Shown here: positions 1-9,252 of the stretch, one piece after another
Layout of the letters: each line of letters begins with the position of its first letter
Position numbering within the stretch: position 1 is the stretch's first letter
Assembly: GCA_021730635.1 (NCBI GenBank)
Contig: JAJNNC010000003.1
Location: 1 to 64,000 of the forward strand
Reading direction: 5' to 3'
Source: Catalimonadaceae bacterium JC749
Lineage (GTDB): Bacteria; Bacteroidota; Bacteroidia; Cytophagales; Cyclobacteriaceae
Length of the DNA stretch: 64,000 bases
The notes under the pieces: model-generated
Seen by the model: only the letters and a program-made list of their open reading frames with translations
What the model was told of the DNA's origin: nothing
Databases searched by the model: none
Made by a program: the position numbers and the translations under genes

Positions 1-256
1 GACCTGTTTTCTTGTTGTGCCTGCTGTACCATCCATCAGGCAGCAGGGCTCAAAGTTACAGCAAAAAGGCAAGATTGCTAACACTGTCAGCCCGCAACAG
101 TAAAAATGAAAATGTGCCGCCCGGTTCTATACCTTTCCTGATGATAGATAAAGCAGCCCTGTCCATAAATGTTTCAAGCACCCTCACTAACAACTACCGT
201 CAAAACTAAATACGTTACACACAAAGCACTTAAAACCTTGTGAAATTTATGGGTAA

Positions 257-284
257 TTGACAGACAATAAATTCACTACTTTTG
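257..284 (+). promoter_or_regulatory. Bacteroidota-type promoter for the 632 gene
   Basis: TTG at 257-259 and TACTTTTG at 277-284 are separated by 17 bases, a full match to the Bacteroidota sigma-A pattern (TTG, 17-23 bases, TAnnTTTG). Transcription would start near 290, leaving a leader of about 340 bases before the 632 start. The -7 box overlaps the first bases of the conserved element at 282-359. Confidence 0.6.
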
Positions 285-359
285 CTTACCTGTTCTGTAC
301 TCAACGGTAGCAAACGGTCTTCAGCGGAAAAGGGAGGGTGGCAAGCTAAGCTGCCCGGC
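282..359 (+). promoter_or_regulatory. conserved leader element, copy 1
   Basis: This 78-base noncoding block recurs at 3565-3639. Identical in both and in the same order are TTGCTTACC, a TTCT-TAC loop, GGTAGCAA, AGGGTG and GCTGCCCGGC. TTGCTTACC and GGTAGCAA can pair as a stem with one bulged T, and a second stem can form between GGGTGGC (336-342) and GCTGCCC (350-356) with two wobble pairs. It looks like a structured leader RNA or a large operator. I do not recognise a known riboswitch class. The promoter at 257-284 overlaps its 5' arm, so if that promoter is used the first stem would be incomplete in RNA. Confidence 0.5.
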
Positions 360-631
360 AAAGAGCTCAATTCCTAACCAAAATATTCTTCTTTACCTTT
401 TCTGGCAGGTTACCCAAAATCAGCGGATTTAGATCACGCTCTGCTATTAACTCTTTTTTATTGCTACTTCTGTGAAGAACACTAAGCAACCATCAAAGTG
501 AAGAAAGTGTTCTGCTTTCCTTATCGTTTTATACCAGTGCTTCAAAGGGGCGACAGTAAATTCAATCCTAGAAATTTTGTGACCTGGTGCAGGATATTTA
601 ACTTAACAGGAATCTCTAACACCCCTTCCAT
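360..631. other. long leader without a gene
   Basis: The stretch between the conserved element and the acyltransferase gene holds short chance reading frames only. I see no further clear hairpin or repeat. Bases 1-256 likewise hold only one short, compositionally odd frame that I do not accept as a gene. Confidence 0.5.
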
Positions 632-1861
632 ATGCCTAAGTTACAATTTTCTACCTTGGCCTCCTGGGCTGCTTTCATGAAGCAGGTGGCTGGTCCTGCA
701 AGCGCTCCGCATGAAATTCTCAATAGCCCTGCCACTCAAAAAACCATCCCCTCTATCGCCCACGAAAAGCCGAAAAGATTGCTTTCCATCGATGCGCTGC
801 GGGGTTTTGATATGTTGCTCATCTCGGGCGGTGGCACCTTTCTGGCCCTGATGGAAAACAAAACGGGCTGGCCCTGGGTAGACTGGCTAGCCAGGCAGAT
901 GGAACACCCGGCCTGGCATGGCTTCACTTTTTATGATTTTATTTTCCCTCTTTTCCTCTTTATTGCCGGCGTGTCTCTTGCCTTTTCTTTGCCCAATGCA
1001 CGGAACCTTGGCTTGCGTAAAGCGGAAATATATCGTAAGGCTTTTTGGCGCATGTTGATTCTCATCACCCTGGGGATCTTCTATAAAAACGCACCGGTGC
1101 CGTTTTTTGAGCCTTCCCAGATACGGGTAGTCAGTGTGCTGGGGCGGATCGGTCTGGCAGGTTTTCTCACAACCCTGCTCTACCTGAATTTCTCAGGGTA
1201 TGGCCGGATGGCGTGGGTAGCTGTGATTCTACTCTTCTATTATGCGGCGCTCTTTCTAATTCCTGTACCCGGCTATGGAGCAGGTGATTTGTCCATAGAA
1301 GGCAACCTGGTAGGCTGGATCGATAGGAATTTTTTGCCGGGACGACTCTTGCAGGGCAATTATGATGAACTGGGTTTGTTGACACAATTACCAGCCCTGT
1401 GTCTGACCATTTTAGGCTCCATGGCCGGAGATATGTTGCGATCCAACCGCAGAGACCACAGTAAACTTCTGTTCCTGGGGCTGGCAGGCATTATGGGAGT
1501 AGGGCTGGGTCTTTTGTGGAGCCTGCATTTTCCCATCAACAAACATCTTTGGACCAGCTCCTTTATACTGTTGACCGGCGGAATGGCCTTTCTTTTTCTG
1601 GCCTTATTTTATGGGCTCATCGATGTGATGAAGTATCGAAAGTGGGCTTTCTTTTTTCAGGTTATTGGCCTGAATTCTCTCACCATCTACCTGGCTTATC
1701 GCTTTATAGATTTCTCTCATAGTGCGCATCTGCTTTTTTCAGGCTTATATGCCCCTGCTCCTGAACCCTGGCATGAGGTGTTTCAAGCGCTGGGCGCTTT
1801 GGGACTGGTATGGCTGTTTTTGTATTTTCTGTATCGTCAAAAAATATTTATCAAGGTTTAA
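632..1861 (+). CDS. DUF5009 / heparan-alpha-glucosaminide N-acetyltransferase-like membrane protein
   Basis: A 409-residue multispanning membrane protein of the COG4299 family, relatives of the lysosomal enzyme that moves an acetyl group from acetyl-CoA across a membrane to a terminal glucosamine. The family signature KRLLSIDALRGFDMLLI lies near residues 48-64, followed by about ten hydrophobic segments and the FTFYDFIFPLFLFIAGVSL segment. The natural substrate in bacteria is unknown; periplasmic sugar or peptidoglycan acetylation is an inference. The first 45 residues are longer than usual for the family, so the start may instead be the ATG at 677. It converges with the amidohydrolase gene. 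A long leader with the conserved element precedes it. Confidence 0.85.
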   Translation: MPKLQFSTLASWAAFMKQVAGPASAPHEILNSPATQKTIPSIAHEKPKRLLSIDALRGFDMLLISGGGTFLALMENKTGWPWVDWLARQMEHPAWHGFTFYDFIFPLFLFIAGVSLAFSLPNARNLGLRKAEIYRKAFWRMLILITLGIFYKNAPVPFFEPSQIRVVSVLGRIGLAGFLTTLLYLNFSGYGRMAWVAVILLFYYAALFLIPVPGYGAGDLSIEGNLVGWIDRNFLPGRLLQGNYDELGLLTQLPALCLTILGSMAGDMLRSNRRDHSKLLFLGLAGIMGVGLGLLWSLHFPINKHLWTSSFILLTGGMAFLFLALFYGLIDVMKYRKWAFFFQVIGLNSLTIYLAYRFIDFSHSAHLLFSGLYAPAPEPWHEVFQALGALGLVWLFLYFLYRQKIFIKV

Positions 1862-1974
1862 TAAAAATAAGCTCAGCGCCTTTAAACAGGCTGTGACTTT
1901 TTAGACCATGTATTGGAGTGAGAGGCAAACTTTAAGCCCTGTTTTGTAAGTGTGCTTTTGTACCCTTTCAATGG

Positions 1975-3315
1975 TTATGGCTCCATGGCGATTGTGTCGG
2001 AAACCCACACCCCATTCAGCATCACGCTATGGATCTGACGCATGGCGGACATATCGTTCAGGGGGTTCGCCTTGAGTAAAATCAGATCTGCTTGTTTACC
2101 TTTTTCTATACTACCCAGGCGATCAGCTATTCTAAAAAAACGTGCATTCTCCATAGTAGCTGCCACGATGACTTCCGCAGGACTCATGCCACTCTCCACT
2201 AATAATTCCATTTCATGGTGAAACGACCATCCCCAGGGAGCATAAGGCACAATGGAATGGGAGCCCACCACAACAGATACGCCTGCTTCTTGGGCTTTAC
2301 CGACAAAGCTCATCATGTTTTTGAAACCATTTACTTTCACACTATCTTCTTTGCCTTTTTCCATACGGTACTCAAAGGCGCCTAAAGTAGGACAGAGAAA
2401 TGTCTGCTGATCCACCAGGAAGTTTATCAGGGAATCTGTTTCCGCTGCGTTCACATCGATCGTATTCCAGACGGCATAGCGCCCTTCCCTTCTGGCATTG
2501 TTGTCTGCCAGCACAGCTTGTCTGTACTTTTCAGCTTCCGGTTCGGGAATCAAATCCGTGCCAAAAGAAGTGACATGCTCTATGCCATCGACGCCGGCCA
2601 ATATGGCATCTTTTGCCTTGACAATTTCCAAATGAGCCGTTACCGGCAAGCCACGCTGGTGGGCTACAGCACAAATCTCTCGGATGAGTTGAAGGGAAAC
2701 CCTGAAATAGATTTTGATGGCAGAAGCTCCCTGATCAGCCATACGGTTTACCTGTAACCGTGCCTCCTCCACATCCCTGACAAGCAAGGCATTCAGCGGA
2801 TAGGCCGGAGGTGGCATATCCAAATGAGGGCCCGTTAAAAATAAACGGGGCAAAGCATAACCCGAAGCTCTCTCGCCGGCATAAGCTTCTATCCAGGCCC
2901 CAGGGTCTCTGAGGGATGTGACACCGTGTTGCAGAAAATGGTAAGGCAACTCTTTTGACCCATCCAGATGAAAGTGGGCATCGATAAGGCCAGGAAGCAG
3001 GTATAATCCTTTTACGTCCACTATGTCAGCCTCAGGAGGTATCGGAATATCTCCATTTTTTCCAACATCCGATATGGTGTTCCCATCGATGAGTACACAA
3101 GCATCTGAAATAGGTTCTCCACCCTTGCCATCAATGAGCATGGCTCCTACCAGGGCCCTTATTTTTTTTCCTGCCGGTATTTCCTTTTCATTGACTGCTG
3201 CAAGGGCAGGTGAAGTGTTTGGATTGGTTTCTTTTTCACGCGTTACAGGTTCTTCATTCTTATGACAAGAAAACAAAACGGTCCATGTGAATAGGTATAT
3301 TACTATCTTTTTCAT
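1975..3315 (-). CDS. exported amidohydrolase lipoprotein (imidazolonepropionase-like)
   Basis: This amidohydrolase-superfamily protein is anchored as a lipoprotein: the chosen start gives MKKIVIYLFTWTVLFSCHKN, with a lipobox ending at the Cys. An upstream ATG at 3339 would put polar residues before the signal and is less likely. The HxH metal pair is in GLIDAHFHLDGS, the other His residues are in VTAHLEI and DGIEHVTSF, and the C-terminal GSIEKGKQADLILLKANPL block is typical. The position that is normally Asp in the GTD motif reads GSH here, so the metal or catalytic site differs from standard members. The substrate is unknown. It probably acts in the periplasm or at the outer membrane. Confidence 0.85.
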   Translation of the reverse strand: MKKIVIYLFTWTVLFSCHKNEEPVTREKETNPNTSPALAAVNEKEIPAGKKIRALVGAMLIDGKGGEPISDACVLIDGNTISDVGKNGDIPIPPEADIVDVKGLYLLPGLIDAHFHLDGSKELPYHFLQHGVTSLRDPGAWIEAYAGERASGYALPRLFLTGPHLDMPPPAYPLNALLVRDVEEARLQVNRMADQGASAIKIYFRVSLQLIREICAVAHQRGLPVTAHLEIVKAKDAILAGVDGIEHVTSFGTDLIPEPEAEKYRQAVLADNNARREGRYAVWNTIDVNAAETDSLINFLVDQQTFLCPTLGAFEYRMEKGKEDSVKVNGFKNMMSFVGKAQEAGVSVVVGSHSIVPYAPWGWSFHHEMELLVESGMSPAEVIVAATMENARFFRIADRLGSIEKGKQADLILLKANPLNDMSAMRQIHSVMLNGVWVSDTIAMEP

Positions 3316-3712
3316 TGTACAATTTGATAAAAAGGCCAAGTCTGCCTATGCGTCGGCAGCCTAAAAGAAGGCATAACAGCGGCTGCCAGGCAGTTGATCT
3401 GATCCTTCTTTAAGAAGAAAAATCAAGATAGCTTATTCGGAGGGCAGATTGATTTTTTTCTGTTATATTTTTTCAAGTTCAACCATGAAGCTTTAGGTTC
3501 AAAGTACCATACTGAAATCCTGGTAAAATTTTCTTACCACAGACCTACCATAAATTCATCAAGATTGCTTACCTTTTCTATACCAAGGGTAGCAAGCCCT
3601 CTTGCAGGAAAGGAAGGGTGAAAGGCTATGCTGCCCGGCCTATAACTTTTCCAGCCAGTTGCACAAGCCCCTGGAAAATCTGCCCTGAATGTCCACCTAA
3701 CTGACACTCCCC
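3316..3712. other. divergent intergenic region containing leader element copy 2
   Basis: The region separates the divergent amidohydrolase and T9SS-protein genes. Apart from the conserved element at 3565-3639 I see only AT-rich sequence and no further gene. Confidence 0.5.
3565..3639 (+). promoter_or_regulatory. conserved leader element, copy 2
   Basis: This is the second copy of the 282-359 element and lies 74 bases upstream of the T9SS protein gene. TTGCTTACC (3565-3573) pairs with GGTAGCAA (3588-3595), and AGGGTG (3615-3620) and GCTGCCCGGC (3630-3639) are conserved. Here the aligned -7 position reads CAAGATTG and fits the promoter pattern poorly, so the conservation is not explained by a shared promoter alone. 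The intervening bases differ between the copies, as expected for selected positions rather than a recent duplication. Confidence 0.5.
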
Positions 3713-6055
3713 ATGAAAAGACGATACATACTGATAGCTTGTCTGTCTGTTGCTTTAGGGATAGAGGATGTGACTGCTGCTGATTTTGCGCTGAACCATC
3801 GCACTGAGGGAGTGGCCAGTATAAGCCACGAACCAGTGAAAACGGATACTACCTCTGCCTATCATCCTGCTATCAACCACAGGAAAGCACTGACATCTTT
3901 ACCGGGCGACAGACAATCCTTAATAGCAGGAGTCCTTCACGATAAAAATGTAGGTCATGAAGATTCTCATTCAGTAGCACAGGCTGCTACCCAAATGGGA
4001 CTATTGAATGCGCCGGATATTGAAGCTACCCAGGAACTCATATTTAGTGGGGTAAAAGGAACAACCAGTACAGCCCAGAAAATAATAGTAAAAAATACGG
4101 GCGATAAGTCTTTAACCGTAAACTCCATGAGCTTCAAAGGCAGCCATCCGTCGGCTTTTAAGCTAGTGAACCCCCCGGCTACCCCTTTTTCTATTGCCCC
4201 CCAACAGAGCAAGGAGATCAAGGTGGCTTTTGCGCCGGGAAGTCTGACAGGTGCTTTGAGTGCTGCTTTACAAATAAACAATAATGATCCGCAGGAAGGA
4301 AAAACCCAGGTAGGCCTCTATGGTTTGAGTGCCAAGGGAGAGCAAGGGAACAATGAGCCCCCCTTAGACCAGATCGTGAAAACCCTGGGATACCCTATCA
4401 ATGTAGGTGGCACTCATTTGATCTTGGGGACCGGTTCTGCCCCTATTGGGGACGAAGTGTTAGTCCCCATGTTTCAAAAAGCAGCCGCAGGCCCGGTGAC
4501 TATCAAGCCGGTGGCCCGCTACTCCCCCGATGCTTTGTTGCCTTTTGGTTATTATACTTTGAGTAACACAAAGCCCGTGCACCATCAGGTAGCTGTCATT
4601 GACATCCATCAGGAGCAGCAATTGAATCCGGCCATTGTCTCAGGAGGCAAAGACAAATTTGATCCGGGGAATGCTGTCTTTGGTTTTTATGTGGGCGAAA
4701 CCAGTTATGCGCTCTATAACAACTACACCCAGAACCATTTGAATGTGGGTCCCACCAAACATGCTGCCCGCATTTACCCCCTCAAAGACCGGAAGCAGCA
4801 GCCCATTGCCCATAGTTATCTGGTAGCTTTTGAACCCGCCTCCAATGGAGATTATCAGGATTACGTATTTGTGGTAAATAATGTAAAACCGGCTGGCGAA
4901 CCTAACCCCGGCACCCTGATCTCGAAAGTGTCAGTGGCGAATGGGAATACTTATCAGATCACTACCCTGGCCGTCAATAAAACTTATTACACAGACCGGG
5001 CTTATACCATCACCTCGCTTCCGGAGTCTCTGAAAGGTGCCGCGGCCATCAAAACGGCCAATGCCGACAAAGCCAACACCCATCCATCACTCGTAAGCTT
5101 TACATTATCCAAAACGGCTACTGTCTTTGTGGCCTACGACCCGCGGAGTAGCAGTTTACCCGCCTGGTTAAAGGGCTGGACCAAGCGATCGGGCAAAGTG
5201 GGGGTCAGTGATACTGGTATCAACTCTTTGGCACTGTACAGTAAAGTCTTTCCCTCAGGTACCGTTACGCTAGGAGGCAACCTGGCAAGTCCCGCTGCTG
5301 GTGCCAAAACGAATTACATCATAGCTGCTACAGCAACACAAGCAGGCAATACTGCCTATGAAGCGGAAGATGCCTTTTTGCATGGAGCCATCAAAGCCTC
5401 TAACCAATCCGGTTTCAGTGGCTCCGGGTTTGTAGATTATGTACACCTTACGAATGATTACATACAGTGGAAAGTAAACTCCGCCACCGCAGGAGAGGCT
5501 ACCTTGACCATACGATACGCAAACGGAGCTACCGGTAACCGGCCCATGCTACTAGCGGTAAATGGAAAAACAGTAGATTCCAGTGTAGATTTTCCACCCA
5601 CAGGCAGCTGGTCTAAGTGGTCTGTAGTGAATATTGCCACCGCTCTTCTGGCAGGTGACAATACAGTTAAACTGTTGGCCAATGGAGCCAGCGGGCCTAA
5701 TGTAGATTATCTATCTGTGACCTATCCGAATAACCAGAGAACCGCAGAAGAAAAAGGAATACAAAGCACCACTGTAAGCAGTGAAACCAACCCTATAGCT
5801 GAGAAAACCGTAGACATTTATCCTAATCCGGTTTCCTCAGAATTGATTATTCAATATCAGTCTGCTACAGTGGAGAAGATACACATGATCCTGACAGATT
5901 CATACGCCAGACCCGTGAAAGACATAACCATTTGGGTACAGCAGGGACGAAACCAGATCAGGTTGCCTGTGAGCGACATGAAAAATGGTTTATATGTACT
6001 CAGCCTGGTATCGGAAGATCAAAGAATTCATAGAAAAATAATAATAACCAGGTAA
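3713..6055 (+). CDS. T9SS-secreted protein with choice-of-anchor-D and CBM6/35-like domains
   Basis: A 780-residue secreted protein with a signal peptide (residues 1-22, ending VTAA). Residues about 96-210 form an Ig-like choice-of-anchor-D domain (KIIVKNTGDKSLTVNSMSF ... FAPGSLTGALSA). A long middle region of about 330 residues is unassigned. Residues about 545-668 look like a CBM6/35 carbohydrate-binding module, starting YEAEDAFLHGAI and ending NVDYLSVTYP. Residues about 700-780 are a type A T9SS sorting domain (VDIYPNPVSSELIIQY), which is removed on export and leads to surface attachment or release. No catalytic domain is evident. It probably binds polysaccharide at the cell surface or in the medium. 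Confidence 0.85.
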   Translation: MKRRYILIACLSVALGIEDVTAADFALNHRTEGVASISHEPVKTDTTSAYHPAINHRKALTSLPGDRQSLIAGVLHDKNVGHEDSHSVAQAATQMGLLNAPDIEATQELIFSGVKGTTSTAQKIIVKNTGDKSLTVNSMSFKGSHPSAFKLVNPPATPFSIAPQQSKEIKVAFAPGSLTGALSAALQINNNDPQEGKTQVGLYGLSAKGEQGNNEPPLDQIVKTLGYPINVGGTHLILGTGSAPIGDEVLVPMFQKAAAGPVTIKPVARYSPDALLPFGYYTLSNTKPVHHQVAVIDIHQEQQLNPAIVSGGKDKFDPGNAVFGFYVGETSYALYNNYTQNHLNVGPTKHAARIYPLKDRKQQPIAHSYLVAFEPASNGDYQDYVFVVNNVKPAGEPNPGTLISKVSVANGNTYQITTLAVNKTYYTDRAYTITSLPESLKGAAAIKTANADKANTHPSLVSFTLSKTATVFVAYDPRSSSLPAWLKGWTKRSGKVGVSDTGINSLALYSKVFPSGTVTLGGNLASPAAGAKTNYIIAATATQAGNTAYEAEDAFLHGAIKASNQSGFSGSGFVDYVHLTNDYIQWKVNSATAGEATLTIRYANGATGNRPMLLAVNGKTVDSSVDFPPTGSWSKWSVVNIATALLAGDNTVKLLANGASGPNVDYLSVTYPNNQRTAEEKGIQSTTVSSETNPIAEKTVDIYPNPVSSELIIQYQSATVEKIHMILTDSYARPVKDITIWVQQGRNQIRLPVSDMKNGLYVLSLVSEDQRIHRKIIITR

Positions 6056-6099
6056 CATCAAAGGAGGAGCAGAAAAACAGCTTCCACTTGTAGAACAGA

Positions 6100-6141
6100 A
6101 CACCTGATGCCTCATCATACAGATGGTCGAAGATCAGGTGT
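6100..6141 (+). terminator. hairpin after the T9SS gene
   Basis: ACACCTGAT (6100-6108) and ATCAGGTGT (6133-6141) form a perfect 9-bp stem with a 24-base loop, 45 bases after the stop. There is no T tract, so it may be a terminator that does not follow the textbook form, or an operator for the cyclase gene 45 bases further on. Confidence 0.35.
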
Positions 6142-6185
6142 GCAGAATGCTATAAAAGCTTACTTTACCTTTACTCATTGTATGT

Positions 6186-8117
6186 ATGCGTCAACTTGCT
6201 GCCATAATGTTTTCCGATATGTTTGGCTATACTGCGCTGATGCAGCAAAACGAACAACTAGCCAGTGAAAAGCGTCGCAGACTGAAGGAGGTTTTGGAAA
6301 CTTCTGTTACGGGTTACCATGGCAAAATTCTTCAATACTATGGGGATGGCGCTTTAAGCATGTTCAACAGCGCTATTGATGGCGTTCATTGCGCTGTGGC
6401 CATACAACAACTATTACAGCAGGAACCCAAAGTAGAGTTGCGCATCGGTATTCATACAGGAGACATTTCTATTGAAGAGGAAACTATTTTTGGCGATGGG
6501 GTGAACCTCGCCTCCCGGATCGAATCCCTGGCGGTGCCGGGTTCCATTTTTATTTCAGAAAAGGTGTATGATGAAATAAAAAACCAGGAAAACCTGTCAG
6601 CCCGTGAAATGGGTTACTTTGAACTAAAGAATGTCATAAAACCCATTCGCCTGTTTGCCATTGATAACAAAGGCCTTGTGGTTCCTACCCGTGATGCCCT
6701 CAAAGGAAAAACCAAACAACCTACCAAACGTCTGGCGGTGCTGCCTTTTGTCAACATGAGTACAGATCCTGATAATGAATACTTCAGCGACGGGATTACA
6801 GAAGAATTACTCAATGCACTTACGAAAGTAGAGGGCCTTCAGGTAACCTCAAGAACCTCGGCCTTCGCCTTTAAAGGAAAGCATACGGATATCCGTGAAA
6901 TAGGCATACAACTCAACGTAGACAGAATATTGGAAGGAAGTGTCCGTAAAGCGGGAAACCGTGTACGCATTACGGCACAGTTAATCAATGCAACTGACGG
7001 GTATCATATCTGGAGTGAACATTATGACCGGAACCTGACAGATATATTTGAAGTGCAGGATGAGATTAGCAGTATCATAGCGAATAAGTGCCGTAAGAAT
7101 TTGACTGCGAGAGCGCATGAGGAAACCCTGGTAAAAGTACCCACGCAAAATCTAGAGGCTTATACCCTCTATTTGAAAGGCCTGCATTTTTATAATAAGA
7201 TAACGCCCAAGGATGCTAAAAAAGCGATAGAATGTTTTGAAAAAGCCATAACCCTTGCGCCTGATTATGCCCAGGCCTATGCTATGGCTGCAGCCAGTTA
7301 CACTTTTCTTGGAGCCACAGGACAGAGGCAGCCAAAAGAAGCTTTTGAAGTGGTGCATACCTACAGTGATAAGGCCTTGCAACTGGATCCTTCCCTGGCC
7401 GTTGGATATGCGGCTAAGGGTTCGGCCTATTTGTTTTACGACTGGCAATGGAAACAGGCCCATGATGCCTTGCAAAAAGCATTATCGCTCAATCCTGCTA
7501 CCACTGGTGCGCACCAGATGCTTTCTTATTATTATATGATCACAGGGCAAAAGAACGAGGCTGTTGAGATCATGGAAAAAGCCTTGCAGGTAGATCCTCT
7601 CTCTCTCATGGTTAACAAATCTCTGGCAGATGCTTACCTCAATGCGGGAAGAATGGACGATGCCTTACAACAGGCAGAATGGTTGTTAGACCTCCATCCG
7701 CAGTTGCCGGTGGCTATGGAGTTAAAAGGCTGGTGCCTCGGCGTAACAGGAGATTGGCAACAGGCAGCAGCACTATTTGAACAGGTCCACCGACTGACAA
7801 AGCATCCTTTCAAAGGGCTTACCCCCTTAGGATGTGCCTATGCACACTTAGGAGAAAGGGAGAAAGCCTTAGCCTGTATTGATAAGATAGCGCAGTGGCA
7901 AAAAGAAGAACCCGGCCTTGTATTGGATGCAGACCTGGCCATGATCTGGTCGTCTTTAGGAGAAAAAGACAAAGCTTTTCATCATTTACTTCAATGCGTA
8001 GAAAAAAAGATGGGGCCTGTCGCTATTATCATGGAGCACCCTATGTTCAAAGTAGCCGCTGAGGACCCCAGGTATCTGTTATTAAAAGAGAAGCTGAACC
8101 TGCTTGACTATCTATAG
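6186..8117 (+). CDS. class III adenylate/guanylate cyclase with TolB-like and TPR domains
   Basis: A 643-residue protein in three parts. Residues 1-165 form a class III nucleotidyl cyclase catalytic domain, with metal-binding Asp residues in MFSDMFGYT and YYGDGALSMF and the late motif IFGDGVNLASRIE. Residues about 178-305 match the FlgO/TolB-like domain (RLAVLPFVNMSTDPDNEYFSDG). Residues about 325-610 are TPR-like repeats (EAYTLYLKGLHFYNKITPKDA onward). There is no signal peptide or membrane segment, so it is likely cytosolic. The catalytic residues are present, so it should make cAMP or cGMP, but I cannot tell which. The TPR part may bind a regulator. It appears to be a single-gene unit. Confidence 0.85.
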   Translation: MRQLAAIMFSDMFGYTALMQQNEQLASEKRRRLKEVLETSVTGYHGKILQYYGDGALSMFNSAIDGVHCAVAIQQLLQQEPKVELRIGIHTGDISIEEETIFGDGVNLASRIESLAVPGSIFISEKVYDEIKNQENLSAREMGYFELKNVIKPIRLFAIDNKGLVVPTRDALKGKTKQPTKRLAVLPFVNMSTDPDNEYFSDGITEELLNALTKVEGLQVTSRTSAFAFKGKHTDIREIGIQLNVDRILEGSVRKAGNRVRITAQLINATDGYHIWSEHYDRNLTDIFEVQDEISSIIANKCRKNLTARAHEETLVKVPTQNLEAYTLYLKGLHFYNKITPKDAKKAIECFEKAITLAPDYAQAYAMAAASYTFLGATGQRQPKEAFEVVHTYSDKALQLDPSLAVGYAAKGSAYLFYDWQWKQAHDALQKALSLNPATTGAHQMLSYYYMITGQKNEAVEIMEKALQVDPLSLMVNKSLADAYLNAGRMDDALQQAEWLLDLHPQLPVAMELKGWCLGVTGDWQQAAALFEQVHRLTKHPFKGLTPLGCAYAHLGEREKALACIDKIAQWQKEEPGLVLDADLAMIWSSLGEKDKAFHHLLQCVEKKMGPVAIIMEHPMFKVAAEDPRYLLLKEKLNLLDYL

Positions 8118-8290
8118 GTGACTGATAGCTTTTCCTGACAGTGCTGAGAGTCCCATTTGCTTTTCATGCATGCCAGATCATTCTCAAAACCAACCCTACG
8201 GGTACTCTGCAAGCCGATATGGAAGAAAATGAAAAAATTGAACCATCATGGACATCTTTAATAGCATCGAAAATTAGTTTTCACTGATAA

Positions 8291-9172
8291 ATGAGCCATC
8301 AGGGTACTATGAAAGACATTCCCATAAGAAAAATTAATTCACGCCAACAAGAGCCGAATTTTTCTGAAAGCTTTGGCATAAGAGACCTGCGAGATATTCT
8401 TGCCGGAAAAGATATGGTGCAAGCACTGCACCGGCATGATTTCTTCTTCCTTTTAGCCCTGAAGAAAGGAATAGGTCGTCATGTGATAGATTTCACACCT
8501 TACCAGGTTAATGACTATTCCGTTTTCTTCATGCGCCCGGGGCAGGTACACGAGCTTACGCTTAAATCGGAATGTGTTGGATACCTGATGGAATTCAGGA
8601 TTGATTTCTATGCCCCTCATGACAAAGTATCAAATCAGCTACTACGAAAGGCAAGCAACAGGAATCTATGTCAGCTTGATGCCAAAAGATTCAAAAAGTT
8701 ATTTTCGCTGTTAGCTTATATTTTTCAAGAATATTCCGATAAAAAAGAAGGGTATCAAGAGGTCATCAAAGCGAATCTGGGGATTTTCTTCATCGAGCTG
8801 GTCAGGCAAAGAAAAGATCCCAAAGACCCTTCCGGTAAAGTCAACCTTTATTTGCAGGAACGCCTTGAAGCATTGTTAGAACTATTAGAGACCCATGTTG
8901 CCACCCATAAACAGGTGTCTGAGTATGCTGATATGTTGCATCTTTCTGCCTATCAGCTGAATGCCATCACCAAGGCAACACTGGGTAAAACGTGTTCAGA
9001 ACTTATTAATGAATACATTATCCTGGAGTCCAAAAGATATCTTCTTGCCACATCCAATCAGGTAAATCAGATAGCCTACCACCTGGGTTACGAAGATGTT
9101 TCCTACTTTATAAGATTCTTTAAAAAGCATACCCGATATACCCCTGAGGCCTTCAGAAACAATTTCAGATAA
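8291..9172 (+). CDS. AraC-family transcriptional regulator
   Basis: A 293-residue regulator with an N-terminal cupin-type sensing region (about residues 40-115, LHRHDFFFLLALKKG ... FFMRPGQVHEL) and a C-terminal pair of helix-turn-helix motifs (about 200-290). The second recognition region reads VNQIAYHLGYEDVSYFIRFFKKH, a classic AraC signature. The start at 8291 follows no clear ribosome site, and the ATG at 8309 is an alternative. It precedes the small redox operon 9253-11234 on the same strand and is the obvious candidate regulator for it (inference). The effector is unknown. Confidence 0.9.
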   Translation: MSHQGTMKDIPIRKINSRQQEPNFSESFGIRDLRDILAGKDMVQALHRHDFFFLLALKKGIGRHVIDFTPYQVNDYSVFFMRPGQVHELTLKSECVGYLMEFRIDFYAPHDKVSNQLLRKASNRNLCQLDAKRFKKLFSLLAYIFQEYSDKKEGYQEVIKANLGIFFIELVRQRKDPKDPSGKVNLYLQERLEALLELLETHVATHKQVSEYADMLHLSAYQLNAITKATLGKTCSELINEYIILESKRYLLATSNQVNQIAYHLGYEDVSYFIRFFKKHTRYTPEAFRNNFR

Positions 9173-9221
9173 GTTCTATTCAACTACATTTTTGTCCTAT
9201 CCTACAGATGTCTGAGCGCTC

Positions 9222-9229
9222 TACCTTTG
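9222..9229 (+). promoter_or_regulatory. -7 element before the 9253 gene
   Basis: TACCTTTG matches the Bacteroidota -7 consensus TAnnTTTG and lies 24 bases before the start codon. The nearest upstream TTG (9192-9194) is 27 bases away, longer than usual, which would fit an activator-dependent promoter. Confidence 0.4.
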
Positions 9230-9252
9230 TAAATAAATAAAAGTAAATCTGT

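Noticed and set aside
12-209. 65-codon plus-strand frame at the window start
   Set aside because: Odd composition, no family resemblance and no promoter; the region looks noncoding.
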